Shown in pieces: positions 1 through 13,438 of a stretch of DNA of 13,438 nt. Under the pieces are notes generated by a model. That model did no database searches. It was not told where the DNA came from and worked only from the letters and a program-made list of their open reading frames with translations. Made by a program: the position numbers and the translations under genes. Numbering within the stretch: the stretch's first letter is position 1; every line of letters starts with the position of its first letter. This DNA comes from Thioalkalivibrio sp. (GTDB lineage: Bacteria > Pseudomonadota > Gammaproteobacteria > Ectothiorhodospirales > Ectothiorhodospiraceae): contig SLNI01000206.1 in NCBI GenBank assembly GCA_007133115.1, positions 1 through 13,438 on the forward strand, given 5' to 3'.

Positions 1-510
1 ACCGTGCTGCCCAACGGCAACGGCAAGACGGTCCGTGTCGCCGTTTTCACCCAGGGCGCCAATGCCGATGCCGCCCGTGAGGCGGGAGCGGACATTGTCG
101 GCATGGACGACCTCGCTGAGCAGGTTCGGGCCGGCGAATTGAATTTCGACGTGGTGATCGCGACCCCCGACGCCATGCGTGTGGTTGGGCAACTGGGTCA
201 GATCCTGGGTCCGCGTGGCCTCATGCCGAACCCCAAGGTAGGTACCGTGACGCCGGATGTGGTGACCGCGGTCAAGAACGCCAAGGGCGGTCAGGTCCGT
301 TATCGGACCGACAAGGCAGGCATTATCCACTGCGCTATCGGCGCCGTGGATTTCGAGAGCCCTGCGCTGACCGAGAATCTGAATACCCTGCTGGCCGATC
401 TTTTGAAACTGAAGCCTTCGACCGCGAAGGGGATTTACGTGCGGCGTGTGACGGTGTCCTCGACGATGGGCCCTGGGGTCCAGGTCGATCCGGCAACGCT
501 GAATCTGTAA
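1..510 (+). CDS. rplA: 50S ribosomal protein L1, 3' part (5' end cut by window edge)
   Basis: This encodes L1, which forms the mobile L1 stalk beside the E-site tRNA and, in E. coli, represses translation of its own rplK-rplA mRNA. The frame is open from base 1 (ACC, Thr) to a TAA at 508-510. It gives 169 residues that match E. coli L1 from about residue 63 onward, so roughly 62 N-terminal residues lie outside the window. The GTG at base 4 is an internal valine, not a start. The hallmark L1 segment [15 protein letters not shown] is present, preceded by [11 protein letters not shown] and followed by [12 protein letters not shown]. The C-terminal part ends in [15 protein letters not shown], close to the usual L1 end. 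rplK should lie immediately upstream. Identification is secure; only the partial status limits it. Confidence 0.98.
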   Translation, partial: TVLPNGNGKTVRVAVFTQGANADAAREAGADIVGMDDLAEQVRAGELNFDVVIATPDAMRVVGQLGQILGPRGLMPNPKVGTVTPDVVTAVKNAKGGQVRYRTDKAGIIHCAIGAVDFESPALTENLNTLLADLLKLKPSTAKGIYVRRVTVSSTMGPGVQVDPATLNL

Positions 511-530
511 CGAGAGAAGTTTGGGTCGGA

Positions 531-550
531 CGTCGCCCCCCGGGGTGACG
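531..550 (+). other. Hairpin at the 5' side of the rplJ leader
   Basis: Bases 531-538 (CGTCGCCC) can pair with 543-550 (GGGTGACG) to form an 8-bp stem, including one G-U pair, with a four-base loop. It sits directly before the L10-binding element. Its 3' arm (GGTGAC, 544-549) is also complementary to GTCACC at 685-690. Bases 535-545 are nearly complementary to 653-662, so it could take part in alternative long-range folds. Pairing is seen by eye only; no function is known. Confidence 0.4.
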
Positions 551-611
551 GACCATCCAAGACCGCAGGCGCGGTATTCCGCTTAAACCATACAGCCTGC
601 GCAGATGGTGT
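551..611 (+). promoter_or_regulatory. L10 leader: L10-L7/L12 binding element of the rplJ mRNA
   Basis: In E. coli the L10-L7/L12 complex binds the leader of its own mRNA at a kink-turn-containing structure and represses translation of rplJ and rplL. The same element is recognisable here by sequence and pairing. CCAAGACCGCAGG followed later by CCTGCGCAGATGGTG resembles the E. coli leader segments CCAAGACCGTAGG and CCTGCGTAGACGGTG. Three nested helices fit: ACCATC (552-557) with GATGGT (604-609), GCAGGC (565-570) with GCCTGC (595-600), and GCGG (571-574) with CCGC (579-582). The internal loop between the first two helices holds the AAGA-type and GA-containing strands expected of the kink-turn. 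Autoregulation is inferred by homology. Confidence 0.88.
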
Positions 612-654
612 CAGCCCGATTCAGGAATGTCCTGCGGCGGGAAGCACCAAAGCC

Positions 655-678
655 CCGGGGGCGGTTGACCCCCGGTTT
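655..678 (+). terminator. GC-rich hairpin in the rplJ leader, possible attenuator
   Basis: CCGGGGG (655-661) pairs perfectly with CCCCCGG (669-675) around a seven-base loop, followed by only three T residues (676-678). It resembles a weak intrinsic terminator between the L10-binding element and the rplJ start. L10 leaders of Firmicutes end in a regulated terminator, whereas the E. coli leader acts on translation. The T tract is too short to call termination with confidence. It may simply be a structural domain of the leader. Confidence 0.4.
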
Positions 679-683
679 GCAAC

Positions 684-705
684 GGTCACCGGAGGTTCGG
701 TGATC
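684..705 (+). other. Hairpin just upstream of the rplJ ribosome binding site
   Basis: GGTCACCG (684-691) pairs with CGGTGATC (698-705), with one G-U pair, leaving a six-base loop. The loop side carries a second GGAGG copy (691-695), while the functional Shine-Dalgarno lies just outside the stem at 711-715. Such a position suits control of ribosome access to rplJ, but that role is inferred. Confidence 0.45.
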
Positions 706-725
706 CCAGTGGAGGAAAGTCAAAC

Positions 726-1256
726 GTGGCTATGAATCTCGACGACAAGAAAGTGGTTGTCTCGGAGCTGGCCGCGGTTGCTGCCTCGGCGCACTCCGCC
801 ATTGCAGCTGAATATCGTGGTCTGTCGGTGGGCCAGATGACTGAACTGCGCAAGCAGGCACGGTCGTCAGGAGTCTACCTCCGGGTGGTGAAGAACACCC
901 TGGCGCGACGCGCGGTGGAAGGGACTGACTTCGAATGCATGCAACAGGGGCTGGTTGGCCCGCTGGTGCTGGCATTCAGCCAGGAAGATCCAGGCGCCGC
1001 AGCCCGTTTGTTGAAGGGCTTCGCCAAGACCCATGAAAAGCTGCAGGTCAAGCTCGTGTCCTTTGGGGGGCAGATGCTGGGGGCGAACGATCTCGATCGT
1101 CTCGCCAGCATGCCGACCCGCGATCAAGCCATCAGTCTACTGATGGCGGTGATGAAGGCGCCGCTCGACAAGTTTGCCCGCACCCTCAACGAGGTTCCGG
1201 GCAAGCTGGTGCGCACCGTGGCAGCGGTCCGTGATCAAAAGCAGGCAGCCGCCTGA
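726..1256 (+). CDS. rplJ: 50S ribosomal protein L10
   Basis: L10 anchors the L7/L12 dimers to the 23S rRNA at the GTPase-associated centre, forming the stalk base that recruits EF-G, EF-Tu and IF2. The product is 176 residues, slightly longer than E. coli L10 (165). It begins MAMNLDDKK, matching E. coli MALNLQDKQ, which fixes the GTG at 726 as the start. A strong GGAGG (711-715) lies 10 bases upstream. Conserved blocks include MTELRKQARSSGVYLRVVKNTLARRAVEGT (about residues 38-67) and PGAAARLLKGFAK. The C-terminal helix, ending KLVRTVAAVRDQKQAAA, is where L7/L12 N-terminal domains dock. The gene follows the L10 leader and precedes rplL by 44 bases. It is probably autoregulated through that leader. 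Confidence 0.98.
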   Translation: MAMNLDDKKVVVSELAAVAASAHSAIAAEYRGLSVGQMTELRKQARSSGVYLRVVKNTLARRAVEGTDFECMQQGLVGPLVLAFSQEDPGAAARLLKGFAKTHEKLQVKLVSFGGQMLGANDLDRLASMPTRDQAISLLMAVMKAPLDKFARTLNEVPGKLVRTVAAVRDQKQAAA

Positions 1257-1300
1257 CCCATTTCTGAATAGCAGGGCGGTAGCCCATTAGGAGAATCAAC

Positions 1301-1681
1301 ATGGCAGTTTCGAAAGAGGAAATTCTGGAAACCATCGGCAGCATGACGGTGCTCGAGATCGTTGATCTCATCAGTGCGATGGAAGAGAAGTTCGGTGTCT
1401 CCGCCGCCGCCGCGGTTGCCGCTGCGCCGGCCGCTGCCGCGGGTGGCGAGGCCGCCGCAGAAGAGGTCAAGGACGAGTTCGACGTCGTCATGACCAGCTT
1501 CGGCGCCAACAAGGTCGGCGTTATCAAGGTCGTGCGTGCGCTGACCGGTCTGGGCCTGAAGGAAGCGAAGGACCTGGTCGAGGGTGCGCCCGCCACCGTG
1601 AAGGAAACCCTTGGCAAGGATGAGGCCGAGAAGATGAAGAAGGAGCTGGAAGAAGCCGGTGCTTCGGTTGAGCTGAAGTAA
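1301..1681 (+). CDS. rplL: 50S ribosomal protein L7/L12
   Basis: L7/L12 is the multi-copy stalk protein that contacts and stimulates translational GTPases. The 126-residue product (E. coli 121) shows the three expected parts. An N-terminal dimerisation helix pair (about 1-32, with [12 protein letters not shown]) is followed by an Ala/Pro/Gly-rich flexible hinge (about 33-57), somewhat longer and more alanine-rich than in E. coli. The compact C-terminal domain (about 58-126) contains [12 protein letters not shown] and [12 protein letters not shown], the GTPase-binding face. ATG at 1301 has TAGGAG at 1288-1293. A small GGGC/GCCC hairpin (1274-1285) lies just before the ribosome binding site. 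Translation is likely coupled to rplJ and repressed through the same leader. Confidence 0.98.
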   Translation: MAVSKEEILETIGSMTVLEIVDLISAMEEKFGVSAAAAVAAAPAAAAGGEAAAEEVKDEFDVVMTSFGANKVGVIKVVRALTGLGLKEAKDLVEGAPATVKETLGKDEAEKMKKELEEAGASVELK

Positions 1682-1711
1682 TTTCTTCCAGTCGATTGTT
1701 TCGTGATGTGA

Positions 1712-1759
1712 CACGGAACCCGGGGCTGGCGGCCGTAAGGCCGCCAGCCTTGACCCGTG
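1712..1759 (+). terminator. rplL-rpoB intergenic hairpin: probable attenuator or RNase III site
   Basis: GGCTGGCGGCC (1724-1734) pairs perfectly with GGCCGCCAGCC (1739-1749) around a GTAA loop of the stable GNRA type. Beyond an internal loop, CACGG (1712-1716) can pair with CCGTG (1755-1759), extending the structure. A smaller stem, GGCTT (1762-1766) with AAGCC (1772-1776), follows. E. coli has a partial terminator in this gap that lets fewer polymerases into rpoBC than into rplJL, plus an RNase III cleavage structure. The position and strength match, but there is no real U tract here (TTGA follows). Partial termination is therefore less certain than processing or mRNA stabilisation. Confidence 0.6.
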
Positions 1760-1799
1760 GTGGCTTGAGCTAAGCCTCCCGATGACCCCAGTTGCTGCC

Positions 1800-1803
1800 G
1801 AGG
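1800..1803 (+). promoter_or_regulatory. Ribosome binding site fixing the rpoB start
   Basis: GAGG at 1800-1803 sits six bases before the ATG at 1810. This supports 1810 over an in-frame TTG at 1792, which lacks a comparable upstream site and would add six residues absent from E. coli RpoB. Confidence 0.7.
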
Positions 1804-1809
1804 TATCCC

Positions 1810-4800
1810 ATGGCACTCAGTTATACCGATAAAAAACGCATCCGCAAGGATTTCGGCAAACGTCCTCAGATTCTCGAGGTCCCCTATCTGCTGGAAACCC
1901 AGCTCGCCTCGTACCGGGATTTCCTTCAGGACGAGGTGCCGACCGATGGTCGCGAGGCCATGGGTCTTCACGCGGCGTTCCAATCGGTGTTTCCGATCGT
2001 CAGTTATTCGGGGCACGTGCAGCTGGAGTACGTCAGCTATCGTCTGGGTGAGCCGCTATTCGACGTCAAGGAGTGCCAGATCCGGGGTGTGACCTATGCC
2101 GCGCCGTTGCGCGTCATGCTCAGGCTCGTGATCCATGACCGGGAAGCTCCCTCCGGCACCACGGTGGTCAAGGAAGTGAAGGAGCAGGAGGTCTACATGG
2201 GCGAACTGCCCCTGATGACCGAGAACGGCACTTTCGTGATCAACGGCACCGAGCGGGTCATCGTTTCGCAGTTGCACCGCTCGCCCGGGGTCTTTTTTGA
2301 CCACGACAAGGGCAAGACGCACAGCTCGCAAAAACTGCTGTTCAATGCCCGGATCATTCCCTACCGGGGGTCCTGGCTGGATTTCGAGTTCGATGCAAAG
2401 GACGGAGTGTTCGTCCGTATCGATCGCCGCCGGAAGCTGCCGGCAACCGTGCTCCTTCGGGCGCTCGGGATGGATACCGAGACCATTCTCGGCACGTTCT
2501 TCGAATTCAGCGCGGTCAAGCTGCTGGAACAGGGCGGTGAGCTTGAGCTGATTGCCGAACGTCTGCGCGGCGAGAACGCCATCGCAGACATCATGGACGG
2601 CGACAAGGTGATCGTTGAAGCCGGTCGCCGGATCACGCCACGGCACATCCGGGAGATCGAGAAGGCAGGTATCTCGATTCTGAGCGTGCCCGATGACTAC
2701 CTGGTCGGCAAGGTGCTCGCGCGCAGTATCGTCGATGCCGAAACCGGTGAAGTGCTTGCCGATGCCAATGACGTTCTGACCGACGGTCTGCTGGAGAAAC
2801 TTCGCGAGGCCGGGATCGACGCCTTCGGAATCATCTACACGAATGATTACGATCGCGGTCCGTTCATTTCCGACACCCTCCGCCTGGATGCGACGCGCAC
2901 CCAGCTCGAGGCCCAGGTGGAGATCTACCGGGTGATGCGTCCCGGCGAACCGCCTACCAAGGATGCCGCGGAGAACCTGTTCGGCAACCTGTTCTTCTCG
3001 GAGGACCGCTACGACCTCTCCGCCGTCGGGCGGATGAAGTTCAATCGGCGTGTCGGCCGCGATACCGACGAGGGTCTGGGCGTGCTTTCGCCCGAGGACA
3101 TCCTCGAGGTACTCAAGGTCCTGATCGATCTGCGCAACGGCATCGGCAGTACCGATGACATCGACCACCTCGGCAACCGCCGTATCCGCAGCGTGGGCGA
3201 GATGGCCGAGAACCAGTTCCGTCTGGGGCTGGTGCGCGTGGAGCGCGCCGTCAAGGAACGGCTGACGGTCGCCGAGAGCGAGGGGCTGATGCCTCAGGAA
3301 CTGATCAACGCCAAGCCGGTGGCCGCGGCAGTGAAGGAATTCTTCGGTTCCTCCCAGCTGTCCCAGTTCATGGACCAGAACAACCCGCTTTCCGAGGTCA
3401 CGCACAAGCGCCGCATCTCGGCCCTGGGTCCGGGTGGCCTGACCCGCGAACGCGCGGGTTTCGAAGTCCGCGACGTGCATGCGACCCATTATGGCCGCGT
3501 CTGCCCGATCGAAACACCGGAAGGTCCCAACATCGGCCTGATCAACTCGCTGGCGGTGTATGCGCGAACCAACCGCTACGGTTTCCTGGAGACGCCGTAC
3601 CGCAGGGTGCACGACACCAAGGTGACCGATGAAGTCATATACCTGTCGGCCATCGAGGAAAGCCAGTACGTGATCGCACAGGCGAACGCCTCGATGGACG
3701 AGGAAGGACGCCTGACCGACGACCTGGTGTCCTGCCGGTACCAGAACGAATTCACGATCTCGACGCCGGACAAGATCGAGTTCATGGACGTTTCGCCAAA
3801 GCAGATCGTTTCGGTGGCTGCGGCGCTCGTCCCATTCCTCGAGCACGACGATGCCAACCGCGCGTTGATGGGCTCCAACATGCAACGTCAGGCGGTGCCC
3901 TGTCTGCGCGCCGAGAAGCCCCTGGTCGGCACAGGTATCGAGCGTACCGTTGCGATCGACTCGGGATCCGCCATCGTCGCCCTGCGCGGAGGCACCGTGG
4001 ATTCGGTCGATGCCGCGCGCATGGTGGTCCGCGTGAATGATGATGAAACCGTTCACGGTGAGCCCGGGGTCGATATCTACAACCTGACCAAGTATTCGCG
4101 CTCGAACCAGAATACCTGCATCAACCAGCGTCCTCTGGTGAACGTGGGGGACGTGATCGCGCGCGGAGACGTGCTCGCGGACGGGTCGTCCACCGATCTG
4201 GGTGAACTCGCCCTGGGCCAGAACATGATGGTCGCGTTCATGCCCTGGAACGGATACAACTTCGAGGACTCGATCCTGATCTCCGAACGCGTGGTGCAGG
4301 AGGACCGCTTCACCACGATCCACATCGAGGAGCTGAACTGTGTCGCCCGCGACACCAAGCTGGGGCAGGAAGAGATCACCGCGGATATTCCGAATGTCTC
4401 CGAATCCCTGCTGGCAAAGCTGGACGAGTCCGGCATCGTCTATGTCGGTGCCGAAGTGCGCCCAGGCGACATCCTTGTGGGCAAGGTCACGCCGAAGGGC
4501 GAGACCCAGCTGACCCCGGAAGAGAAACTGCTGCGCGCCATCTTTGGCGAAAAGGCCTCGGACGTGAAGGATACGTCCCTGCGCGTGTCTTCCGGCATCG
4601 AGGGCACGGTGATCGACGTGCGCGTGTTCACCCGCGACGGTGTGGAGAAGGACGCGCGTGCCCGTTCCATCGAGGAGTCCGATCTGGCCGGCGTGCGCAA
4701 GGACCTGCGCGACCAGCAGCGTATCTACGACGAGGACGTCTATGCGCGCGTCGAGCGGCTGCTGACCAATAAGGTCGCGGCCGGGGGTCCGGAAGGACTG

Positions 4801-5886
4801 TCCGATGGCGCCAAGGTGACCAAGAAATATCTCTCCGGGGTCTCCCGCGACCACTGGTTCGAGATCCGGCTGCGGGACGACGACGTCAACGCACAGCTCG
4901 AGGAACTGGGCCGGCAGCTGCAGGAGCAGGCCGAAGCCTTCGAGAAGCGTTTCGAACATCAGAAGCGGAAGCTCGCGGCGGGCGACGACCTGCCTCCGGG
5001 TGTCCAGAAGATGGTCAAGGTCTACGTAGCGGTGAAGCGTCGCATGCAGCCGGGCGACAAGATGGCGGGCCGTCACGGCAACAAGGGCGTGATCTCGATG
5101 ATCGTGCCCGAGGAGGATATGCCGTTCCTCGAGGATGGAACCCCGGTCGACATCGTGCTGAACCCGCTGGGCGTGCCTTCACGCATGAACGTCGGCCAAG
5201 TGCTGGAAGTGCACCTGGGGTGGGCCGCGAAGGGCCTGGGCCAGAAAATCGGGCGCATGCTCGAGGCACAGGCCGAGGTGGCCCGTCTGCGCGGTTTCCT
5301 GGCCGAAATCTACGACCAGGGTGAGCGGAAGGTGGATCTCGATTCGCTGACCGACACCGAGATCGTGGCTCTCTGCCGAAACCTGCAAAAGGGCGTGCCG
5401 ATGGCGACGCCGGTCTTTGACGGTGCCGATGAACAGGAGATCAAGGCGATGCTCCGCCTGGCGGACCTTCCTGAAACCGGGCAGGCCGAGCTGTTCGACG
5501 GCAGGACAGGCGATGCCTTCGATCGCCCGGTCACGGTGGGTTTCATGCACATGCTGAAGCTCAACCACCTGGTCGACGACAAGATGCACGCGCGCTCCAC
5601 GGGCCCGTACTCGCTGGTGACCCAGCAGCCGCTGGGAGGCAAGGCCCAGTTCGGAGGCCAGCGCTTTGGGGAGATGGAGGTCTGGGCCCTGGAAGCCTAC
5701 GGCGCTGCGTATACGTTGCAGGAAATGCTCACCGTCAAGGCCGACGATGTTCAGGGCCGGAACAAGATGTACAAGAACATCGTGGACGGCGAGCACTTCA
5801 TGGAAGCCAATGTGCCCGAGTCCTTCAACGTGCTGATGAAGGAAATCCGGGCACTGGGCATCAACATCGAGCTGGAACAGGACTGA
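1810..5886 (+). CDS. rpoB: DNA-directed RNA polymerase subunit beta
   Basis: The beta subunit forms one pincer of core RNA polymerase and part of the active centre. From ATG 1810 the product has 1358 residues (E. coli 1342) and begins [19 protein letters not shown], matching E. coli [19 protein letters not shown]. The rifampicin pocket is intact and of sensitive type: [22 protein letters not shown] starts at residue 513, with Q519, D522, H532 and S537 at the E. coli Q513, D516, H526 and S531 positions. Active-site lysines fall at K1084 and K1092 within [12 protein letters not shown], and KMHARSTG holds the conserved H1260. The proteobacterial insertion in the lobe (about 220-345) is present. 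So is the one after the flap (about 940-1060), which includes a charged coiled-coil stretch. rpoC follows after 81 bases. Confidence 0.99.
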   Translation: MALSYTDKKRIRKDFGKRPQILEVPYLLETQLASYRDFLQDEVPTDGREAMGLHAAFQSVFPIVSYSGHVQLEYVSYRLGEPLFDVKECQIRGVTYAAPLRVMLRLVIHDREAPSGTTVVKEVKEQEVYMGELPLMTENGTFVINGTERVIVSQLHRSPGVFFDHDKGKTHSSQKLLFNARIIPYRGSWLDFEFDAKDGVFVRIDRRRKLPATVLLRALGMDTETILGTFFEFSAVKLLEQGGELELIAERLRGENAIADIMDGDKVIVEAGRRITPRHIREIEKAGISILSVPDDYLVGKVLARSIVDAETGEVLADANDVLTDGLLEKLREAGIDAFGIIYTNDYDRGPFISDTLRLDATRTQLEAQVEIYRVMRPGEPPTKDAAENLFGNLFFSEDRYDLSAVGRMKFNRRVGRDTDEGLGVLSPEDILEVLKVLIDLRNGIGSTDDIDHLGNRRIRSVGEMAENQFRLGLVRVERAVKERLTVAESEGLMPQELINAKPVAAAVKEFFGSSQLSQFMDQNNPLSEVTHKRRISALGPGGLTRERAGFEVRDVHATHYGRVCPIETPEGPNIGLINSLAVYARTNRYGFLETPYRRVHDTKVTDEVIYLSAIEESQYVIAQANASMDEEGRLTDDLVSCRYQNEFTISTPDKIEFMDVSPKQIVSVAAALVPFLEHDDANRALMGSNMQRQAVPCLRAEKPLVGTGIERTVAIDSGSAIVALRGGTVDSVDAARMVVRVNDDETVHGEPGVDIYNLTKYSRSNQNTCINQRPLVNVGDVIARGDVLADGSSTDLGELALGQNMMVAFMPWNGYNFEDSILISERVVQEDRFTTIHIEELNCVARDTKLGQEEITADIPNVSESLLAKLDESGIVYVGAEVRPGDILVGKVTPKGETQLTPEEKLLRAIFGEKASDVKDTSLRVSSGIEGTVIDVRVFTRDGVEKDARARSIEESDLAGVRKDLRDQQRIYDEDVYARVERLLTNKVAAGGPEGLSDGAKVTKKYLSGVSRDHWFEIRLRDDDVNAQLEELGRQLQEQAEAFEKRFEHQKRKLAAGDDLPPGVQKMVKVYVAVKRRMQPGDKMAGRHGNKGVISMIVPEEDMPFLEDGTPVDIVLNPLGVPSRMNVGQVLEVHLGWAAKGLGQKIGRMLEAQAEVARLRGFLAEIYDQGERKVDLDSLTDTEIVALCRNLQKGVPMATPVFDGADEQEIKAMLRLADLPETGQAELFDGRTGDAFDRPVTVGFMHMLKLNHLVDDKMHARSTGPYSLVTQQPLGGKAQFGGQRFGEMEVWALEAYGAAYTLQEMLTVKADDVQGRNKMYKNIVDGEHFMEANVPESFNVLMKEIRALGINIELEQD

Positions 5887-5918
5887 TCCTGATCCGTACT
5901 GAATCGGTGCCCTTTCCG

Positions 5919-5941
5919 GGGCGGCCCCAACGGGCGGCCCC
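5919..5941 (+). repeat. 10-bp tandem direct repeat in the rpoB-rpoC gap
   Basis: GGGCGGCCCC occurs at 5919-5928 and again at 5932-5941, separated by three bases. Each copy can fold into a very short GGG/CCC hairpin. No T tract follows, so it is not a convincing terminator. It may be a short local duplication or a weak RNA structure between the two polymerase genes. Confidence 0.6.
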
Positions 5942-5967
5942 CAGAATTCAAGTTACGAGGCAAGCGA

Positions 5968-10182
<4,215 letters not shown>

Positions 10183-10195
10183 CGCCGTATTTACC

Positions 10196-10224
10196 TTGAC
10201 ACTTAAGGGGGCGGTCCTTAGAAT
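10196..10224 (+). promoter_or_regulatory. Sigma-70 promoter for the rpsL-rpsG-fusA-tuf operon
   Basis: The -35 box TTGACA (10196-10201) is a perfect consensus match. A 17-base spacer leads to TAGAAT (10219-10224), five of six against TATAAT. This is by far the best promoter-like pair I noticed in the window, and it lies 69 bases before the rpsL ATG. The stretch after the -10 box (TCCGCT) is G+C-rich, as in promoters under stringent (ppGpp/DksA) control of translation genes; that regulation is inferred. The start point should fall near 10230-10236, in a pyrimidine-rich stretch with few purines. Confidence 0.85.
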
Positions 10225-10234
10225 TCCGCTCCCT

Positions 10235-10272
10235 CGACAGGCCGGTCCTGCTATCGGCCTGTCGTTATTTTT
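10235..10272 (+). terminator. Intrinsic terminator between rpoC and rpsL, downstream of the rpsL promoter
   Basis: CGACAGGCCG (10235-10244) pairs perfectly with CGGCCTGTCG (10255-10264) around a 10-base loop and is followed by TTATTTTT (10265-10272). This has the form of a rho-independent terminator and would end or reduce transcription coming from rpoBC. It begins only about 10 bases after the -10 box of the promoter just upstream, so the str transcript must also pass through it. It may therefore act as an attenuator, or as a 5' stabilising stem-loop, for rpsL mRNA. Confidence 0.82.
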
Positions 10273-10292
10273 CGGCTAGGAGAAAGGGTTTC

Positions 10293-10670
10293 ATGGCCAC
10301 GATTAACCAGTTGGTGCGCAAGCCTCGCAAGCGCAAGGTCGAGAAGAGTGCGGTTCCCGCGCTCCAGGGTTCACCTCAGAAGCGGGGGGTGTGCACACGT
10401 GTGTACACCACGACACCGAAAAAGCCCAACTCGGCACTGCGGAAGGTCGCGCGCGTGCGTCTGACCAATGGCTATGAAGTCACGAGCTATATCGGCGGCG
10501 AAGGCCACAACCTGCAAGAGCACTCCGTAGTGCTGATTCGCGGCGGGCGTGTCAAGGACCTGCCGGGCGTGCGTTACCACACGGTGCGGGGCAGTCTGGA
10601 TACGCAGGGCGTGCAGAAGCGCACGCAGGCGCGTTCCAAGTACGGCACCAAGCGTCCGAAGAAGAGCTAA
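10293..10670 (+). CDS. rpsL: 30S ribosomal protein S12
   Basis: S12 sits at the decoding centre of the small subunit and controls tRNA selection accuracy. The product has 125 residues (E. coli 124) and starts [15 protein letters not shown]. The family segment [19 protein letters not shown] is present with K43. The second accuracy loop reads [14 protein letters not shown] with K88, D89 and P91. K43, K88 and P91 are the wild-type residues at sites where substitutions give streptomycin resistance or dependence. D89 is the aspartate methylthiolated by RimO in E. coli. AGGAG at 10278-10282 lies 10 bases before the ATG. It is the first gene after the promoter and terminator-like hairpin, and rpsG follows after 24 bases. 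Confidence 0.99.
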   Translation: MATINQLVRKPRKRKVEKSAVPALQGSPQKRGVCTRVYTTTPKKPNSALRKVARVRLTNGYEVTSYIGGEGHNLQEHSVVLIRGGRVKDLPGVRYHTVRGSLDTQGVQKRTQARSKYGTKRPKKS

Positions 10671-11162
<492 letters not shown>

Positions 11163-11182
11163 GTGAGAAAGAGAGGCTGACT

Positions 11183-13279
<2,097 letters not shown>

Positions 13280-13321
13280 GCGCCATCCCTTACTCGATAA
13301 CAAGTTCAAGAGGTTCGAGCT

Positions 13322-13438
13322 GTGTCCAAGTCAAAATTTGAGCGTAAGAAGCCGCATGTGAATGTGGGAACGATTGGTCACGTGGACCACGGGAAGACGA
13401 CGCTGACGGCGGCGTTGACGGTGGTGCAGGGGAAGAAG
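13322..13438 (+). CDS. tuf: Elongation factor Tu, 5' part (3' end cut by window edge)
   Basis: EF-Tu delivers aminoacyl-tRNA to the ribosomal A site. The first 39 codons are visible from GTG 13322, preceded by AAGAGG (13308-13313). The start reads [16 protein letters not shown], close to E. coli MSKEKFERTKPHVNVG, and includes the P-loop GHVDHGKTT (19-27). About 90% of the usual roughly 395 residues lie beyond the window. Gammaproteobacteria often have two near-identical copies (tufA, tufB), so the str-operon position suggests tufA. Codon use differs from fusA: 26 of 39 codons end in G and only 4 in C, and all five threonines are ACG. The gap from fusA (13280-13321) shows no terminator or promoter. 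Confidence 0.97.
   Translation, partial: MSKSKFERKKPHVNVGTIGHVDHGKTTLTAALTVVQGKK

Noticed and set aside
480..520. A secondary promoter for rplJ near the end of rplA, by analogy with E. coli
   Set aside because: I looked for -35/-10 pairs ahead of the leader and found only weak matches (for example TGTAAC at 506-511 without a fitting -35). The sequence does not support a call.
700..735. An 11-codon mini-ORF (GTG 700 to TGA 733-735) preceded by GGAGG at 691-695 and overlapping the rplJ start out of frame
   Set aside because: The spacing from GGAGG to GTG is only four bases, and that GGAGG lies in a hairpin. No leader peptide is known for rplJ, and a chance frame this short carries no weight.
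1792..1809. Upstream in-frame TTG as an alternative rpoB start
   Set aside because: It would add MLPRYP, which is absent from E. coli RpoB. The ATG at 1810 has a suitably spaced GAGG and matches the family N-terminus.
3337..3420. Possible rifampicin-resistance substitutions in RpoB
   Set aside because: All key pocket residues (Q519, D522, H532, S537) are the sensitive wild-type residues. The corresponding S12 sites K43, K88 and P91 are also wild type.
2056..5076. A 1006-codon open frame antisense to rpoB
   Set aside because: Its codons are exactly aligned with rpoB codons, so stops arise only where rpoB uses TTA, CTA or TCA, all rare in this GC-rich codon usage. The predicted protein is rich in His, Arg and Gly with no recognisable family.

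Overview
The window is a continuous plus-strand run of core gene-expression genes from a GC-rich gammaproteobacterium. The order is rplA (3' part), rplJ, rplL, rpoB, rpoC, rpsL, rpsG, fusA and tuf (5' part). The proteins stay alignable with their E. coli K-12 counterparts over their full length. RpoB and RpoC carry the large lineage-specific insertions seen in proteobacterial polymerases, which supports a gammaproteobacterial assignment. High G/C at third codon positions is compatible with a group such as the Ectothiorhodospiraceae, Chromatiaceae or Xanthomonadales, but that finer placement is a guess. No mobile element, CRISPR array, tRNA, rRNA or accessory gene is visible.

Layout: bases 1-510 hold the last 169 residues of ribosomal protein L1. 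Bases 511-725 are an untranslated leader with a recognisable L10-binding element (about 551-610) and two further hairpins, followed by rplJ (726-1256, GTG start) and rplL (1301-1681). A perfect 11-bp hairpin with a GTAA loop lies between rplL and rpoB, where E. coli has an attenuator and an RNase III site. rpoB (1810-5886) and rpoC (5968-10182) encode the beta and beta' subunits.

The rpoC-rpsL gap (10183-10292) holds the most interesting non-coding signal. A near-consensus sigma-70 promoter (TTGACA, 17-bp spacer, TAGAAT) is followed immediately by a 10-bp GC-rich hairpin and a T-rich tract that looks like an intrinsic terminator. The promoter lies upstream of the terminator, so str-operon transcripts starting there must pass through it. 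Downstream are rpsL (10293-10670), rpsG (10695-11162), fusA (11183-13279, GTG start) and the first 39 codons of tuf (13322-13438, GTG start), spaced 20 to 42 bases apart.

The genes together make the ribosomal stalk (L10, L7/L12) and L1, the catalytic core of RNA polymerase, two small-subunit proteins (S12, S7) and the two elongation GTPases that act at the stalk base. In E. coli the rif cluster (rplKAJL-rpoBC) and the str operon (rpsL-rpsG-fusA-tufA) are far apart. Here they are joined, a layout common in other gammaproteobacteria such as Pseudomonas. I found no undescribed biological system. The points worth checking are regulatory: the promoter-terminator overlap, the structured rplJ leader, the missing room for an E. 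coli-type S7 operator, and the odd codon use at the start of tuf.
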